Shown: piece after piece, positions 1 to 8,472 of the stretch
Position numbering within the stretch: position 1 is the stretch's first letter
Layout of the letters: the number at the start of each line of letters is the position of its first letter
DNA from: Haloarchaeobius amylolyticus
GTDB lineage: Archaea; Halobacteriota; Halobacteria; Halobacteriales; Natrialbaceae
Direction: 5' to 3'
Length of the DNA stretch: 64,000 bases
NCBI RefSeq assembly: GCF_026616195.1
Contig: NZ_JANHDH010000001.1
Location: 496,001-560,000 of the forward strand
Program-made: the position numbers and the translations under genes
The notes under the pieces: model-generated
Seen by the model: only the letters and a program-made list of their open reading frames with translations
Database searches by the model: none
What the model was told of the DNA's origin: nothing

Positions 1-620
1 GCGACGCCCTCCTCCAGCATCCGGATGGCCTCCACGCCGAGGGAGACGCCGAGACGCGAGGACGCGAAGCCGGCGGAGTCCCGGACCGTCACGGGTTCGC
101 GGTCGATACCGGAGACGAACTCCTGGGCGAATTCGACGGTGTCCTCGCTGGCCTGTTCCGGCACGACGATCTCGACCAGTTGCATGATGTGGACCGGGTT
201 GAAGAAGTGCAGTCCGACGGCGCGCTGGTCGTGGTCGAGCGCGCTGGCGATCTCCGTGACCGAGAGCGAGGAGGTGTTCGAGGCGATGACGGTGTCGTCG
301 CCCGCGAGTGCCTCCACGTCCTCGAAGGTCTGCTTCTTCAGGTCCATCTTCTCCGGGACCGCCTCGACGACGATGTCCGCGCCCGGGACCGCCTCGTCGA
401 GGTCGACCGCGGTATCGATGCGGTCGAGCGTCTCCTCCATCTCGGCTTCGGTGACCTTGCCGCGGTCGACCCCGCCCTGGAGGTTCTTGCGGATGCCCTC
501 TATCCCGTTCTCGACGTACTCCTGTTCGATGTCGCGCATCGTGACGGAGTGGCCGGCCATGGCGCAGACCTGTGTGATTCCGTGCCCCATCGTGCCTGCT
601 CCGAGTACACAGACTTTCAT
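1..620 (-). CDS. 3-hydroxyacyl-CoA dehydrogenase, NAD-dependent (3' part cut by window edge)
   Basis: Oxidises 3-hydroxyacyl-CoA (probably 3-hydroxybutyryl-CoA) to 3-ketoacyl-CoA with NAD in cytosolic beta-oxidation. About 206 residues are visible from an ATG at 620. The Rossmann loop GAGTMGHG lies at residues 7-14, the SNTSS substrate motif at 114-118, and GLHFFNP with the catalytic His at about 138. The C-terminal dimerisation domain is outside the window. The family is usually about 285-310 residues in its single-domain form, or about 650 when fused to an enoyl-CoA hydratase, and the missing end would decide which. Thiolase, MaoC and enoyl-CoA hydratase genes elsewhere in the window fit the same chemistry but are not in one operon with it. 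Confidence 0.93.
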   Translation of the reverse strand, partial: MKVCVLGAGTMGHGITQVCAMAGHSVTMRDIEQEYVENGIEGIRKNLQGGVDRGKVTEAEMEETLDRIDTAVDLDEAVPGADIVVEAVPEKMDLKKQTFEDVEALAGDDTVIASNTSSLSVTEIASALDHDQRAVGLHFFNPVHIMQLVEIVVPEQASEDTVEFAQEFVSGIDREPVTVRDSAGFASSRLGVSLGVEAIRMLEEGV

Positions 621-722
621 GAACGATACCGCTCGGGCGAGGGCCGTAAACGTTGGCGCTTCGGCAGGCAAGCGTATGATTGTCAGTGCCTGACAGGGCC
701 GCGACGACGGCCAGATTCGGGG

Positions 723-2351
723 TCAGTGCTCGGGGTCGTACAGCCAGAGCTGGTTCGGTGCGTGCGGGCCGTCCTCTCCGACGAGGACGCGCCCGTCCGG
801 GAGCACCACGACGTTGTCCGGCCCCCAGAAGGTGGTCTGGGAGCCGGCGACCGCGGGCTCGATGCGGGCCACGTCGAAGTCGGTGTCGAGCCGTGCCCGG
901 TACAGCACCCCGTAGGGGTGACGGTCCAGCACGATGTCGTCCCGGGGGCGGGCGTCGAACCCGCTTGCGTCGGCCGAGCGCATCGTCCCCCGGACCGCGG
1001 AGACCACGATGTAGAGGAAGTCACCCGGTTCCGCGCCGGGGCGGACGTTGACGCCCTCCATCTTGTTCCACTCGGCGGTCGCTCCCCTCGCCAGGGCGGC
1101 CTGCCGGGATTCGAGGAACGCGACGCGGTCGTCGGCGGCCTCGCCGGCCGCCCACGCCTGTACGTCGTCGCGGGTGAGGTACCGGGCGGGCGAGTCGGTC
1201 TCGCCAGCGGTGCCCTGCGTGTCGCCGACTTCCTGCCCCTCGTACTCGGCGACCCAGCGAGCGATCTCGGCTTCTCGTCCGTGCGCCAGCCGAACCCAGT
1301 CCACGTCGAACCCGACGGTCGCCGGGTCCGTTCCCGGGTCCTGCGTGAGTTTCGCGGCGAAGAGCGTCCCCGCCGAGAGGTCGCCCGGCGCGTCGGCGAC
1401 GAACTTGAACAGCACGCCGCCGGCCGCGTCGTCGCTGAGATACACGGTACGCCGGTCCGGCATGACAACCGCGGCCTCGTGGGAGAACCGGCCGAGTGCG
1501 AACCGGCGCGTCGGTGCTGGTGTCCGCGCCAGCGGCTCGGTCACCTCCACGATCCAGCCGTACCGGTACGGGTTCCCCGGCCGGCCGAGGTAGCGTTCGA
1601 CCTGCAGGTGTGCGTCCTTCCAGGTCGTGCCCGCGTACCAGTTCGCCGCCGGCGGTTCGTACTCCTCCGAGAGCAGTGGTGTGCCCCACGGCGACACCGT
1701 CCCGAAGCAGGTGTTCCAGAGGCCGTCGAGCGCCCGGAGGTCGAGGTTCTCGGCACCCCGGACCTGCCAGCCCGCGCCCGTCCGCTGGAGGTGCAGCCTG
1801 CTCACCGCCGCCGGGATGTGTTCCCACGCCGTGTAGAGGTAGCCCTGCGACGGGTCGTCGGGGAAGGCGACGAACCCGTTGAAGTCCGGCTTGCTCGCGT
1901 CGGTGAGCTCGGTTCCGTCCGCCGCGTACGTCACGCCGATGCGCTCCCCGGTCGCCAGCCGGTCGCCGCCGTTGCAGAGCACGCGATGGGCCCCGATGCA
2001 CGACCGGAAGACGCGCTTGCCCTGCCGGGTCCAGGGGTAGGTGAGCGCGTCGACCGTCGCGGGGAGCGCCGTCAGGTCCACTCCCTCGAAGACGCCGATG
2101 CCGCCGCAGTCGTACGGTTTCTCGTTGCTCGCATCCGGGTGGGCCACGTTGCAGAAGAGCGTCCCGTCGTCCGTGAGGTACAGCCCGGTGAACTCGGCAC
2201 CGAGGACCGTCGTGGCCACTCGCGTGAGCGGCCCGGTCGCACAGTCCCAGCGGGTGAGGCGGTCGCCGACCAGGCCGCCGCCGACCCCGAGGGCGACCGC
2301 GCCGGCCCCGAAGAGGCCGAGGCTCTGCCGGCGCGTGAGTTCGCGGCCCAT
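723..2351 (-). CDS. PhoX-like (DUF839) protein with Tat signal
   Basis: A 542-residue exported protein of the PhoX/DUF839 beta-propeller type, whose characterised members are Ca/Fe-dependent alkaline phosphatases outside the cell membrane. The N-terminus holds a twin-arginine motif TRRQSLGLFG (residues 6-15) followed by an Ala/Gly/Val-rich hydrophobic stretch. Propeller-like segments include CIGAHRVL, TPLLSEEYEPP and YLSDDAAGGVLFKF, which resemble the conserved metal-site blades of PhoX. No phosphate-starvation operator was recognised upstream. Haloarchaeal members are often annotated only as DUF839, so phosphatase activity is inferred. It stands alone between the dehydrogenase and a small membrane protein. 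Confidence 0.82.
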   Translation of the reverse strand: MGRELTRRQSLGLFGAGAVALGVGGGLVGDRLTRWDCATGPLTRVATTVLGAEFTGLYLTDDGTLFCNVAHPDASNEKPYDCGGIGVFEGVDLTALPATVDALTYPWTRQGKRVFRSCIGAHRVLCNGGDRLATGERIGVTYAADGTELTDASKPDFNGFVAFPDDPSQGYLYTAWEHIPAAVSRLHLQRTGAGWQVRGAENLDLRALDGLWNTCFGTVSPWGTPLLSEEYEPPAANWYAGTTWKDAHLQVERYLGRPGNPYRYGWIVEVTEPLARTPAPTRRFALGRFSHEAAVVMPDRRTVYLSDDAAGGVLFKFVADAPGDLSAGTLFAAKLTQDPGTDPATVGFDVDWVRLAHGREAEIARWVAEYEGQEVGDTQGTAGETDSPARYLTRDDVQAWAAGEAADDRVAFLESRQAALARGATAEWNKMEGVNVRPGAEPGDFLYIVVSAVRGTMRSADASGFDARPRDDIVLDRHPYGVLYRARLDTDFDVARIEPAVAGSQTTFWGPDNVVVLPDGRVLVGEDGPHAPNQLWLYDPEH

Positions 2352-2552
2352 GTTCTCTGAGTGACGTAGGCACGCGAGGGTGATTACCTCGCGGCGACCC
2401 CGTCACCACCCCGGAACGTACCCACCACCCCGGAACACGCTGCCTACCCGGGAACGTGCTCCCCACGGAGAAACCTCGGGGAAGGTGGTTCCCCGGAAGT
2501 TAGCGCCAGCACTGACACGTCATCTTATGCCGTCAGAATACGTACATCCGCC

Positions 2553-3014
2553 ATGCAACTCGATACCGCACTCACCGCTGTCCGTCGAACCGTCGCCCCC
2601 TACGGCTACCCTGTCCGGGTCGTCCTCGCCATCGTCGCGTCGATGGTCGGCAACGCCGCGTTGCTCGCCATCGCGCTCGCCCTGTCGGTCGCGCCGGGGT
2701 TCATGGCGCTCGCGTACCCGCCGGTCCTGTTCCTGACCGTGGTCGGGGCCGCCGGCGCCGCACTCGTCTACTGGGTGCTCACCACCCGGGTCGAGAACCC
2801 GGACCGGACGTTCAAGCGCATCGTCGTCGCCGTACTCGCGCTGTCGTTCATCCCCGACTTCGGCCTGCTCGTCGCTGACGAGGCGGCGACGCTCGCCGGC
2901 GTCATCGTCCTCATGCTCATGCACGTGGTCGTCGCGGTCGCGTGCGTGGCGTTGCTGCCGGCCGGGCAGATCGTCCCGAGTCCGGAGCCCGAGGCCGAGT
3001 CTGAACCGCGGTAG
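2553..3014 (+). CDS. Small four-helix membrane protein, DUF6069-like
   Basis: A 153-residue integral membrane protein with four evident hydrophobic segments, at about residues 22-45, 50-74, 88-106 and 112-135. A short acidic cytosolic tail rich in Pro and Glu follows. The pattern matches the DUF6069 family of haloarchaea and actinobacteria, which has no known function. An AT-richer stretch ending near 2530 could hold its promoter. No neighbour suggests a role, and it is flanked by convergent or divergent unrelated genes. Confidence 0.75.
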   Translation: MQLDTALTAVRRTVAPYGYPVRVVLAIVASMVGNAALLAIALALSVAPGFMALAYPPVLFLTVVGAAGAALVYWVLTTRVENPDRTFKRIVVAVLALSFIPDFGLLVADEAATLAGVIVLMLMHVVVAVACVALLPAGQIVPSPEPEAESEPR

Positions 3015-3083
3015 CGACCGAACCGACCGGTCTCCCGATTTATCTCGTTCGCTCCCTGGAGAAGGGGCGCTGCGGGAGCGGAG

Positions 3084-4505
3084 TCAGTCCTGCGGTCTAA
3101 TCTTGAAACCGTACCTCGTCACACCCTCCTGCGTGTAGATGCGGCGGATGACCGTCTCCACCGGATCGCCGACGGAGAGCGCGTCGGGTGCCGCGTCCGT
3201 CACCTGCGCCGGGGCGCTCACCGACCCCGACGTCGGGCCGTCGAGTGCGACCACGGCGACCGCGAAGTCGCCGGCCTTCGCCTGCTGCTCGGCGAACTCG
3301 GGTGGGGCACCGCCCTGCGAGATGGTCGTCAGGGCCTCGACCGTACCTGTTCCTGCCAGCTCGACCGGCTCGTAGTCGCCCAGGGTGTTGCACTCGCTGC
3401 AGGCGCCCTCCGGCGGGAAGTTGAGCGCCTCGCACTCGGGACAGCGCCCGGCTTCGAGCCGGTAGCGCTGCGGGATGCTCCGCTTCCACGACGGCACCGA
3501 GACGTAGGCACCGCCGCCCGAGGGCGGTCCGGAGGTGACCTCGCCGCGCTGGCGGAGGTACTCGGCGTAGCTGAGGGGTTCGTCGCCGTCGAGGCGGAGC
3601 GAACACGGCAGGCCGGCCTCGCACTCGAGGACGAGGGCGTCCGACCCGGCACCGCTGCCGAAACTGACGCCGAGGATGGTCTGCTGGTCGTCGTCCGCGA
3701 GCGCCGTCGCGAGGCCGAGTGGGACGCTCGCGGCGCCGGTATCGCCCAGCTCGTGGACGGTCGCGCAGGCCGCGATGGTGTCGGTGTCGACGCCGAGGCC
3801 GCCGGCGACGCGGTACGGGAGCCGGCCGTCGGGCGACTGGATGGCCGCGGCGTCCGGGTCGAGCGCCTCGACCTGTGCGGCCGCGCCGGTGACGACCTCG
3901 CGGAAGGCCTGGCGGTCGTAGTTCGTCACGTCCAGCCCCTCGATGCGGTCGCTGCCGGTCTCACGGAACCGGGTGCCCGGGTAGGGCGTGGCGTACTCGG
4001 CACGGTCGGTCACCTGCGCGAGGCCCTCGTCGACCACGACGAAGGCGGCCGCGCCGGCCCCGGCGGCGTGGTCGACCGCGTCGTCGAGGTGCCCGCGGGG
4101 GCAGTCCGCGACGACGACGAGGCCGATACCGTCGCCGAGGTCGGCGTCGATGGCCGCGAGCAGGGCCTGCGTGCCGGCGCGGGTGCTGCCGGAGAAGGAG
4201 CGCCGGGCCGCGGTCTCGGGGACGCCGAGCATCGCGCCAAGGCGGGCCGTCAGGTCCTCCTCGGCCATCGGGGGCGTCGTGCTCGCGAAGGCGAGGTAGG
4301 AGACGTCGTCCCCGTCGGTCCCGTCCGCGTGCAGGACGTCCCGGGCGACCTCGGCGGCCATCGTGAGGGCGTCCTCGTCCGCGCCCGCGACCGCCTTCTC
4401 GTCGATGCCGCCCGCCTCGAAGCGTCCCCACGCCTCGGCGAACTCGTCCGACGTGATGCGGAACCGGGGCGCGTAGCCCGCGACCGCGCGGAACCCGTTC
4501 GTCAT
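3084..4505 (-). CDS. HMG-CoA-synthase-like protein fused to a DUF35 zinc-ribbon/OB domain
   Basis: The N-terminal ~330 residues resemble the archaeal HMG-CoA synthase/KAS III thiolase fold. The C-terminal ~130 residues form a DUF35 unit: a four-Cys ribbon (CPEC...CSEC) and an OB-fold ending GVTRYGFKIRP. In methanogens a separate DUF35 protein bridges acetoacetyl-CoA thiolase and HMG-CoA synthase into one channelling complex. Here the bridge is fused to the synthase-like half and lies directly downstream of a thiolase. The segment normally carrying the catalytic Cys (FACKAGT in archaeal synthases) reads GSTRAGT here, so HMG-CoA synthase activity is doubtful. The start shares a TGATG overlap with the upstream thiolase; a GTG one codon earlier is an alternative. 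Confidence 0.85.
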   Translation of the reverse strand: MTNGFRAVAGYAPRFRITSDEFAEAWGRFEAGGIDEKAVAGADEDALTMAAEVARDVLHADGTDGDDVSYLAFASTTPPMAEEDLTARLGAMLGVPETAARRSFSGSTRAGTQALLAAIDADLGDGIGLVVVADCPRGHLDDAVDHAAGAGAAAFVVVDEGLAQVTDRAEYATPYPGTRFRETGSDRIEGLDVTNYDRQAFREVVTGAAAQVEALDPDAAAIQSPDGRLPYRVAGGLGVDTDTIAACATVHELGDTGAASVPLGLATALADDDQQTILGVSFGSGAGSDALVLECEAGLPCSLRLDGDEPLSYAEYLRQRGEVTSGPPSGGGAYVSVPSWKRSIPQRYRLEAGRCPECEALNFPPEGACSECNTLGDYEPVELAGTGTVEALTTISQGGAPPEFAEQQAKAGDFAVAVVALDGPTSGSVSAPAQVTDAAPDALSVGDPVETVIRRIYTQEGVTRYGFKIRPQD

Positions 4506-5707
4506 CACGCGCTCACCTCCTCGTCCGCGGCGGCGCCGTCCGGCCCCTCGCGCTCGAACAGGTGGACGACCGCGGCCCCGCCGCTCCCGCCGACGTTGTG
4601 GGTCAGCCCGCGGGTCGCGCCCTCGACCTGTCGCTCGCCGGCCTGGTCGGTCAGCTGCTTGAACGCCTCGACCACCTGCCCGGCGCCGGTCGCGCCGATG
4701 GGGTGGCCCTTGGACTTGAGGCCGCCGGAGGTGTTCACGACCACGTCGCCGCCGTAATCGGTCGCGCCGGAGGCGACGAGTTCACCGGCCTCGCCCGGTT
4801 CGCAGAACCCGAGGTCCTCGTAGGCCATCAGCTCCGCGATGGCGAAGCAGTCGTGCACCTCCGCGAAGTCCATCTCCGTCGGGTCCATGCCGGCCATCTC
4901 GTAGGCCCGGTCCGCGGCCATCTTCGACGCCGGGACGTTCGTGTAGGTGTCGCGCTGGAACAGCCCGACGCGGTCAGAGGCCGCGCCGACGCCCGCGACC
5001 CGGACGCGCTCGTCGGTGAACTCCTCGACCACGTCCTCGCTGACGACGATGGCGCAGGCCGCCCCGTCGGTCGTCGGACAGCAGTGATACAGGGTGAGGG
5101 GGTCCGCGACCGTGGGCGCGTTCATCGCGTCCTCCAGCGAGCACTCGAAGCCGAGCTGGGCGTGGGGGTTCATTGCGCCGTGGCTGTGGTTCTTCACGGC
5201 GACGTGGGAGAGCTGTTCCGTCGTCGTCCCGTGCTCGGCCATGTGGGCGCTGGCCATCTGGGCGTACACGCCCGCGAAGGTGGTCCCGGAGAGGCGCTCC
5301 CACTCGGTCTCGCCGGAGACGCCCAGCCAGTACTTCGTGGCGTCGCTGGACATGTCGGTCATGATCTCGACCCCGCCCGCCAGCACCACGTCGGCCATCC
5401 CCGACTTGACGGCCTGGACCGCCTGCCGGACCGCGTACCCGGAGGCGCCACAGGCGTTCTCGACCCGCGTCGTCGGGACGCCGTGGAGGCCGACGTGCTC
5501 GGTCACGGCCGGCCCGGAGAGGCCCAGCTGGCGACCGCCGACACCCAGTGTGCCGACGACGGCCTCGTCGAAGTCGTCCGCGTCGATACCGCGGTCGACG
5601 CTCTCGACCGCCGCCGTGAAGGCGGTCTCGAACAGCGACCGGTAGCTCTCGTCGGGGAACGAGCCGAAGTCGGACTGGCCCGCCCCGACCACGTACGCAT
5701 CACGCAT
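4505..5707 (-). CDS. Thiolase family acetyl-CoA acetyltransferase (SCP2/archaeal type)
   Basis: A 400-residue thiolase that condenses or cleaves acyl-CoA. ENACGASG carries the nucleophilic Cys, HDCFAIAE a conserved active-site His, and GHPIGATGAGQ the second catalytic His. The C-terminus reads NVGGSGGAA, as in archaeal and SCP2-like thiolases that lack the classic C-terminal Cys. The ATG at 5707 was chosen because MRDAYVVGAG is the usual family N-terminus; an in-frame start at 5743 only adds an unlikely leader. It forms a two-gene operon with the HMG-CoA-synthase-like/DUF35 fusion (TGATG overlap), so the two products probably form a complex acting on acyl-CoA intermediates. Confidence 0.92.
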   Translation of the reverse strand: MRDAYVVGAGQSDFGSFPDESYRSLFETAFTAAVESVDRGIDADDFDEAVVGTLGVGGRQLGLSGPAVTEHVGLHGVPTTRVENACGASGYAVRQAVQAVKSGMADVVLAGGVEIMTDMSSDATKYWLGVSGETEWERLSGTTFAGVYAQMASAHMAEHGTTTEQLSHVAVKNHSHGAMNPHAQLGFECSLEDAMNAPTVADPLTLYHCCPTTDGAACAIVVSEDVVEEFTDERVRVAGVGAASDRVGLFQRDTYTNVPASKMAADRAYEMAGMDPTEMDFAEVHDCFAIAELMAYEDLGFCEPGEAGELVASGATDYGGDVVVNTSGGLKSKGHPIGATGAGQVVEAFKQLTDQAGERQVEGATRGLTHNVGGSGGAAVVHLFEREGPDGAAADEEVSA

Positions 5708-5799
5708 ACGGGGGGGTTCACCCGCCCCAGTGAAATAGCCCACCCCGTCTACACGCGGGCCGGTCCGCCCACCGTGCCAGCATGTGACCAGTACGTATC

Positions 5800-5806
5800 T
5801 TTATAT
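5800..5806 (+). promoter_or_regulatory. TATA-like promoter box
   Basis: The sequence tttatat is centred about 27 bases before the second in-frame ATG (5830) of the following DUF5518 gene. This is the spacing of a leaderless haloarchaeal transcript. Confidence 0.6.
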
Positions 5807-5829
5807 TTCGAGAGGGGGATATGAACGAT

Positions 5830-6291
5830 ATGGCACTCAATTTCGACGAGCGCAGTTCGGAGAACGGGTTCTGGATCAACGCCGCAATCGGGGGGGTCGC
5901 GGCCATCGTGCTGTCGTTCGTCCCCTTCTCGCCGGTCCTCGGCGGCCTCATCTCGGGCTACCTCGAGCGAGACACCCGCCGTAACGGGAGCCTGAAGATC
6001 GGCGCCGCGTCCGGCGCCATCTCGCTCATCCCGATGTTGTTCGTCGGGGTGTTCTTCGTCGGGTTCGGGTTCCTCGGGGCGCTGGGTGGCGCCGATGCAG
6101 CGATGGGGGTCGTGTTCATGCTGTTCCTCTTCGCCATCATCGCCGTCATCGGGGCCATCTACACCATCGGCCTCGGCGCGGCCGGCGGCTTCCTCGCACA
6201 CGTCCTCTGGGAGGACGACTGGGAGCGCTCCCGCAGCGGCGGCCGCCAGGCAGGCTACGACGAGCCGGCCTACGAGACGCAGCAGCACTGA
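5830..6291 (+). CDS. DUF5518-like four-helix membrane protein
   Basis: A 153-residue membrane protein with a short acidic N-terminus and Gly-rich hydrophobic segments at about residues 15-40, 50-77, 82-108 and 112-135. The cytosolic tail is rich in Ser, Arg and Gln. It fits the haloarchaeal DUF5518 group, whose function is unknown. The ATG at 5830 was preferred over the one at 5821 because the TATA-like box lies 27 bases from it, but the difference is only three residues. It is a single-gene unit between the thiolase operon, transcribed the other way, and the MaoC gene. Confidence 0.8.
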   Translation: MALNFDERSSENGFWINAAIGGVAAIVLSFVPFSPVLGGLISGYLERDTRRNGSLKIGAASGAISLIPMLFVGVFFVGFGFLGALGGADAAMGVVFMLFLFAIIAVIGAIYTIGLGAAGGFLAHVLWEDDWERSRSGGRQAGYDEPAYETQQH

Positions 6292-6374
6292 ACCTGCACC
6301 CGTCACGGCCCCGGGGTCGGGGCCGTGGGAACCGGACAGTAGACACACGTCGCCCGCGTGTAGACGGGGTACCA

Positions 6375-6380
6375 TTTATA
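6375..6380 (+). promoter_or_regulatory. TATA box of the MaoC gene
   Basis: The sequence tttata lies 26-31 bases before the ATG at 6406. This supports that start over the upstream in-frame ATG at 6391 and indicates a leaderless mRNA. Confidence 0.65.
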
Positions 6381-6405
6381 CGGGCACCGGGTGAACCAGT
6401 CGCTC

Positions 6406-6894
6406 ATGGTCTACAGTTACGAACCGCATTACTTCGAGGACATGGAGGAAGGGATGACGTTCGAGAGCGCCGGCCGGACCGTCACCGAGTCGGACTTCGT
6501 CTTCCACTCCATGTTCGCCGACGACTGGACCGAACTCCACACCAACGCCGAGTACTCCGAGGAGGGGCCCTTCGGCGAGCGCATCGGTCACGGCCCGATG
6601 ACGTTCATCCTCACGACAGGGATGGTCCAGCGCTGTGGCTTCGTCGAGCGCACCGTCATCGCCTTCCTCGGCATGAACTACATGGACGTCCCGAACCCGC
6701 TGACCATCGGCGACACCATCCAGTCCGAGTTCGAGGTCACGGAGACCAAGGAGTTCGAGTCCCGCGAGGATGCCGGCCTCGTCGTCATCGACTCCGAGAC
6801 GACCAACCAGGACGGCGAGATCCTCCTGCAGGGCGACATGAAGTTCATGTTCAAGCGTCGTGACTTCTACGGCGACAAGCCCGGCCACCCCTGA
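6406..6894 (+). CDS. MaoC-like hotdog dehydratase
   Basis: A 162-residue single-hotdog protein of the MaoC/(R)-specific enoyl-CoA hydratase family, which hydrates 2-enoyl-CoA or processes CoA thioesters. The hydratase-2 signature is recognisable in the region DDWTELHTN...GERIGHGPM, with catalytic Asp/His-like positions. A FKRRDFYGD stretch precedes the C-terminus. The start is set by the TATA spacing. Haloarchaea have many MaoC paralogues, including mesaconyl-CoA hydratase and PHA-type hydratases, so the substrate cannot be named. It is monocistronic and convergent with the HdeD-like genes. Confidence 0.88.
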   Translation: MVYSYEPHYFEDMEEGMTFESAGRTVTESDFVFHSMFADDWTELHTNAEYSEEGPFGERIGHGPMTFILTTGMVQRCGFVERTVIAFLGMNYMDVPNPLTIGDTIQSEFEVTETKEFESREDAGLVVIDSETTNQDGEILLQGDMKFMFKRRDFYGDKPGHP

Positions 6895-6910
6895 ACAGCC
6901 GCCTCTCTCC

Positions 6911-7525
6911 CTATCGTTCGCTCGCCCGCCCAGCCGCCGGTGTCGCATCCTCGGTGGGCTCGGCGGGTCGTGCGCCCACTGCCAGCATGACGAGCGCGAG
7001 CCCCGTCGTCGCGACGGCGATGCCGAAGACGAGCCCGATGCCCCACGGTTCGGGCGACGGGAGCCCCAGCCAGAGGGCGACTGCGGCGAGGATGGAGACG
7101 CTGCCGGCGACGAGTGGCCACTGCCAGTTCGGTTCGCCGCGGATGCCGACGCCCAGGACGAACTGGGCGACGCCGACCGTCAGGAACAGCGCGACGAGCA
7201 GGACCCAGAGCGAGAGGAGGCCGAGGGACGGGTTCGCCAGCACGAGGATACCGAGCGCGGTGAACAGGGCCGCGACGAGTCCCTGCCAGACGACGCCGCG
7301 CCAGTCACGGGCCGAGAACGCGTGTGCGACCTGGATGGTCCCGCCGACGACCAGTATCGTCCCGAGCACGACCGCGAGCGAGACGCTGCTCACGTGCGGG
7401 AAGACGATGGCGACCAGCCCGAGCAGGCCGAGGGCGACCCCCACCGAGAGCAACACGCGTCGGCTCTCGTAGAGCCCCGGCTGGAGGTCGCCGGGGGCGG
7501 GTTCGTGTCCGAGTTCGGTCGACAT
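6911..7525 (-). CDS. HdeD/DUF308 family membrane protein (copy 1)
   Basis: A 204-residue six-helix membrane protein built from a repeated two- to three-helix unit. The signature GLLGLVAIVFPH...GTILVVGGTIQVAHAFSARDW is typical of HdeD-like DUF308 proteins. Bacterial HdeD contributes to acid resistance, but nothing is established for haloarchaeal members. The ATG at 7525 gives the expected polar N-terminus. It lies 20 bases downstream of a second, closely related DUF308 gene in the same orientation, so the two are probably co-transcribed as a tandem duplication. A third copy lies at 9782-10372. Confidence 0.88.
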   Translation of the reverse strand: MSTELGHEPAPGDLQPGLYESRRVLLSVGVALGLLGLVAIVFPHVSSVSLAVVLGTILVVGGTIQVAHAFSARDWRGVVWQGLVAALFTALGILVLANPSLGLLSLWVLLVALFLTVGVAQFVLGVGIRGEPNWQWPLVAGSVSILAAVALWLGLPSPEPWGIGLVFGIAVATTGLALVMLAVGARPAEPTEDATPAAGRASER

Positions 7526-7545
7526 GGCTCCGGTACCGTCCGGGG

Positions 7546-8166
7546 TCAGACGCCGCCGGGTCTCGCGGTCGGCGGGGTCGGTTCCTCGGCCTCGACGGCC
7601 TTCTTCGTCCCCATCGCGACCATGATCATCGAGATGCCGGTTGCGAGCAGGTGCACGCCGAACAGCAGGCCGATCGCCCACGTCGCCGTCGAGGGGAGGC
7701 CGAGGAACAGCAAGACGGCGACGAGGAGGCTGATGCCCCCGCCCACGATGAGCCAGGCGGAGTTCGGCTGGCCGCTGGTCTGCAGGCCCAGCACGACCTG
7801 GACGATGCCACTCGAGACGAGGTACGCGACGAGCAGGACGGTCAGGGACGCCAGCCCGAGGACGGGGTTCGCGAGGACGAGTATCCCGGCGACGGCGTAG
7901 ACGACCGCGAGGATGGTCTGCCAGACGAAGCCGGTCCACCGCCGCGCGGAGAACGCGTGGGCGATGGTGAAGAACCCACCGACGACCAGCGCGGCCCCGA
8001 ACAGCAGGGCTATCGAGACGCCGGTGAGCAGCGGGAAGACCGCCGCGAGGATGCCCATGACGGCCAGCGCGATGCCCACCACGAGCAGGGCCCGCCACGA
8101 GTCCTCGATGCCGGTCTGTTCCGCGTCGGTGCCCGCGCCGGTCCCAGCGATGGTGTCTGCACTCAT
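7546..8166 (-). CDS. HdeD/DUF308 family membrane protein (copy 2)
   Basis: A 206-residue six-helix membrane protein. Its family signature GILAAVFPLLTG...GAALVVGGFFTIAHAFSARRW is nearly the same as in the downstream copy, so the two are paralogues. The ATG at 8166 begins a polar ~25-residue N-terminus before the first helix; upstream in-frame codons look non-coding. It is the first gene of the two-gene unit, and a perfect 12-base palindrome lies 33-44 bases upstream (8199-8210). Function is unknown in archaea. Confidence 0.88.
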   Translation of the reverse strand: MSADTIAGTGAGTDAEQTGIEDSWRALLVVGIALAVMGILAAVFPLLTGVSIALLFGAALVVGGFFTIAHAFSARRWTGFVWQTILAVVYAVAGILVLANPVLGLASLTVLLVAYLVSSGIVQVVLGLQTSGQPNSAWLIVGGGISLLVAVLLFLGLPSTATWAIGLLFGVHLLATGISMIMVAMGTKKAVEAEEPTPPTARPGGV

Positions 8167-8472
8167 GAGTTGGTCCCCGAAGGGTAGGGCGCAGAACGGA
8201 TTAGCTAATCTTCGGGTGCGCCCGAGAAGTCGCCCGCGCTTGCAGGTCTCGGGAGTCCTGTTCGTCTCGTGTCGCATCCCGCCGCGAGGTGCTGACACCA
8301 CCCGGACAGGCGGCGCAAGAAGCAGGAGACAGAGCGACGGTCACTCGTGTCGAGTGCCCCACTGGACCTCTCACCGTCCTGTGTCGAGCAGCCGTTAGTC
8401 CCCTCGCCGGCGGAGACAGTCACGGACCGGCACAGAGTTGGTAAGCCGCCAGGGCGCCTACCCCTTCCAGCC
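8167..8472. other. Divergent intergenic spacer with a perfect palindrome
   Basis: 306 bases separate the divergent HdeD-like and metallophosphoesterase genes. No credible gene was found here. The only clear structure is the 12-base palindrome at 8199-8210. The rest is GC-rich without obvious repeats. Confidence 0.6.
8199..8210. promoter_or_regulatory. 12-bp perfect palindrome, candidate operator/promoter element
   Basis: GATTAGCTAATC is its own reverse complement and is AT-rich in a GC-rich spacer. It lies 33-44 bases upstream of the start of HdeD copy 2, next to where the TATA/BRE region should be. A dimeric regulator site is the simplest reading. Confidence 0.45.

Noticed and set aside
180-2360. 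Long plus-strand frame of 726 codons
   Set aside because: It overlaps the dehydrogenase and the PhoX-like gene antisense, is rich in Arg/Asp/Val repeats typical of GC-rich shadow frames, and has no family likeness.
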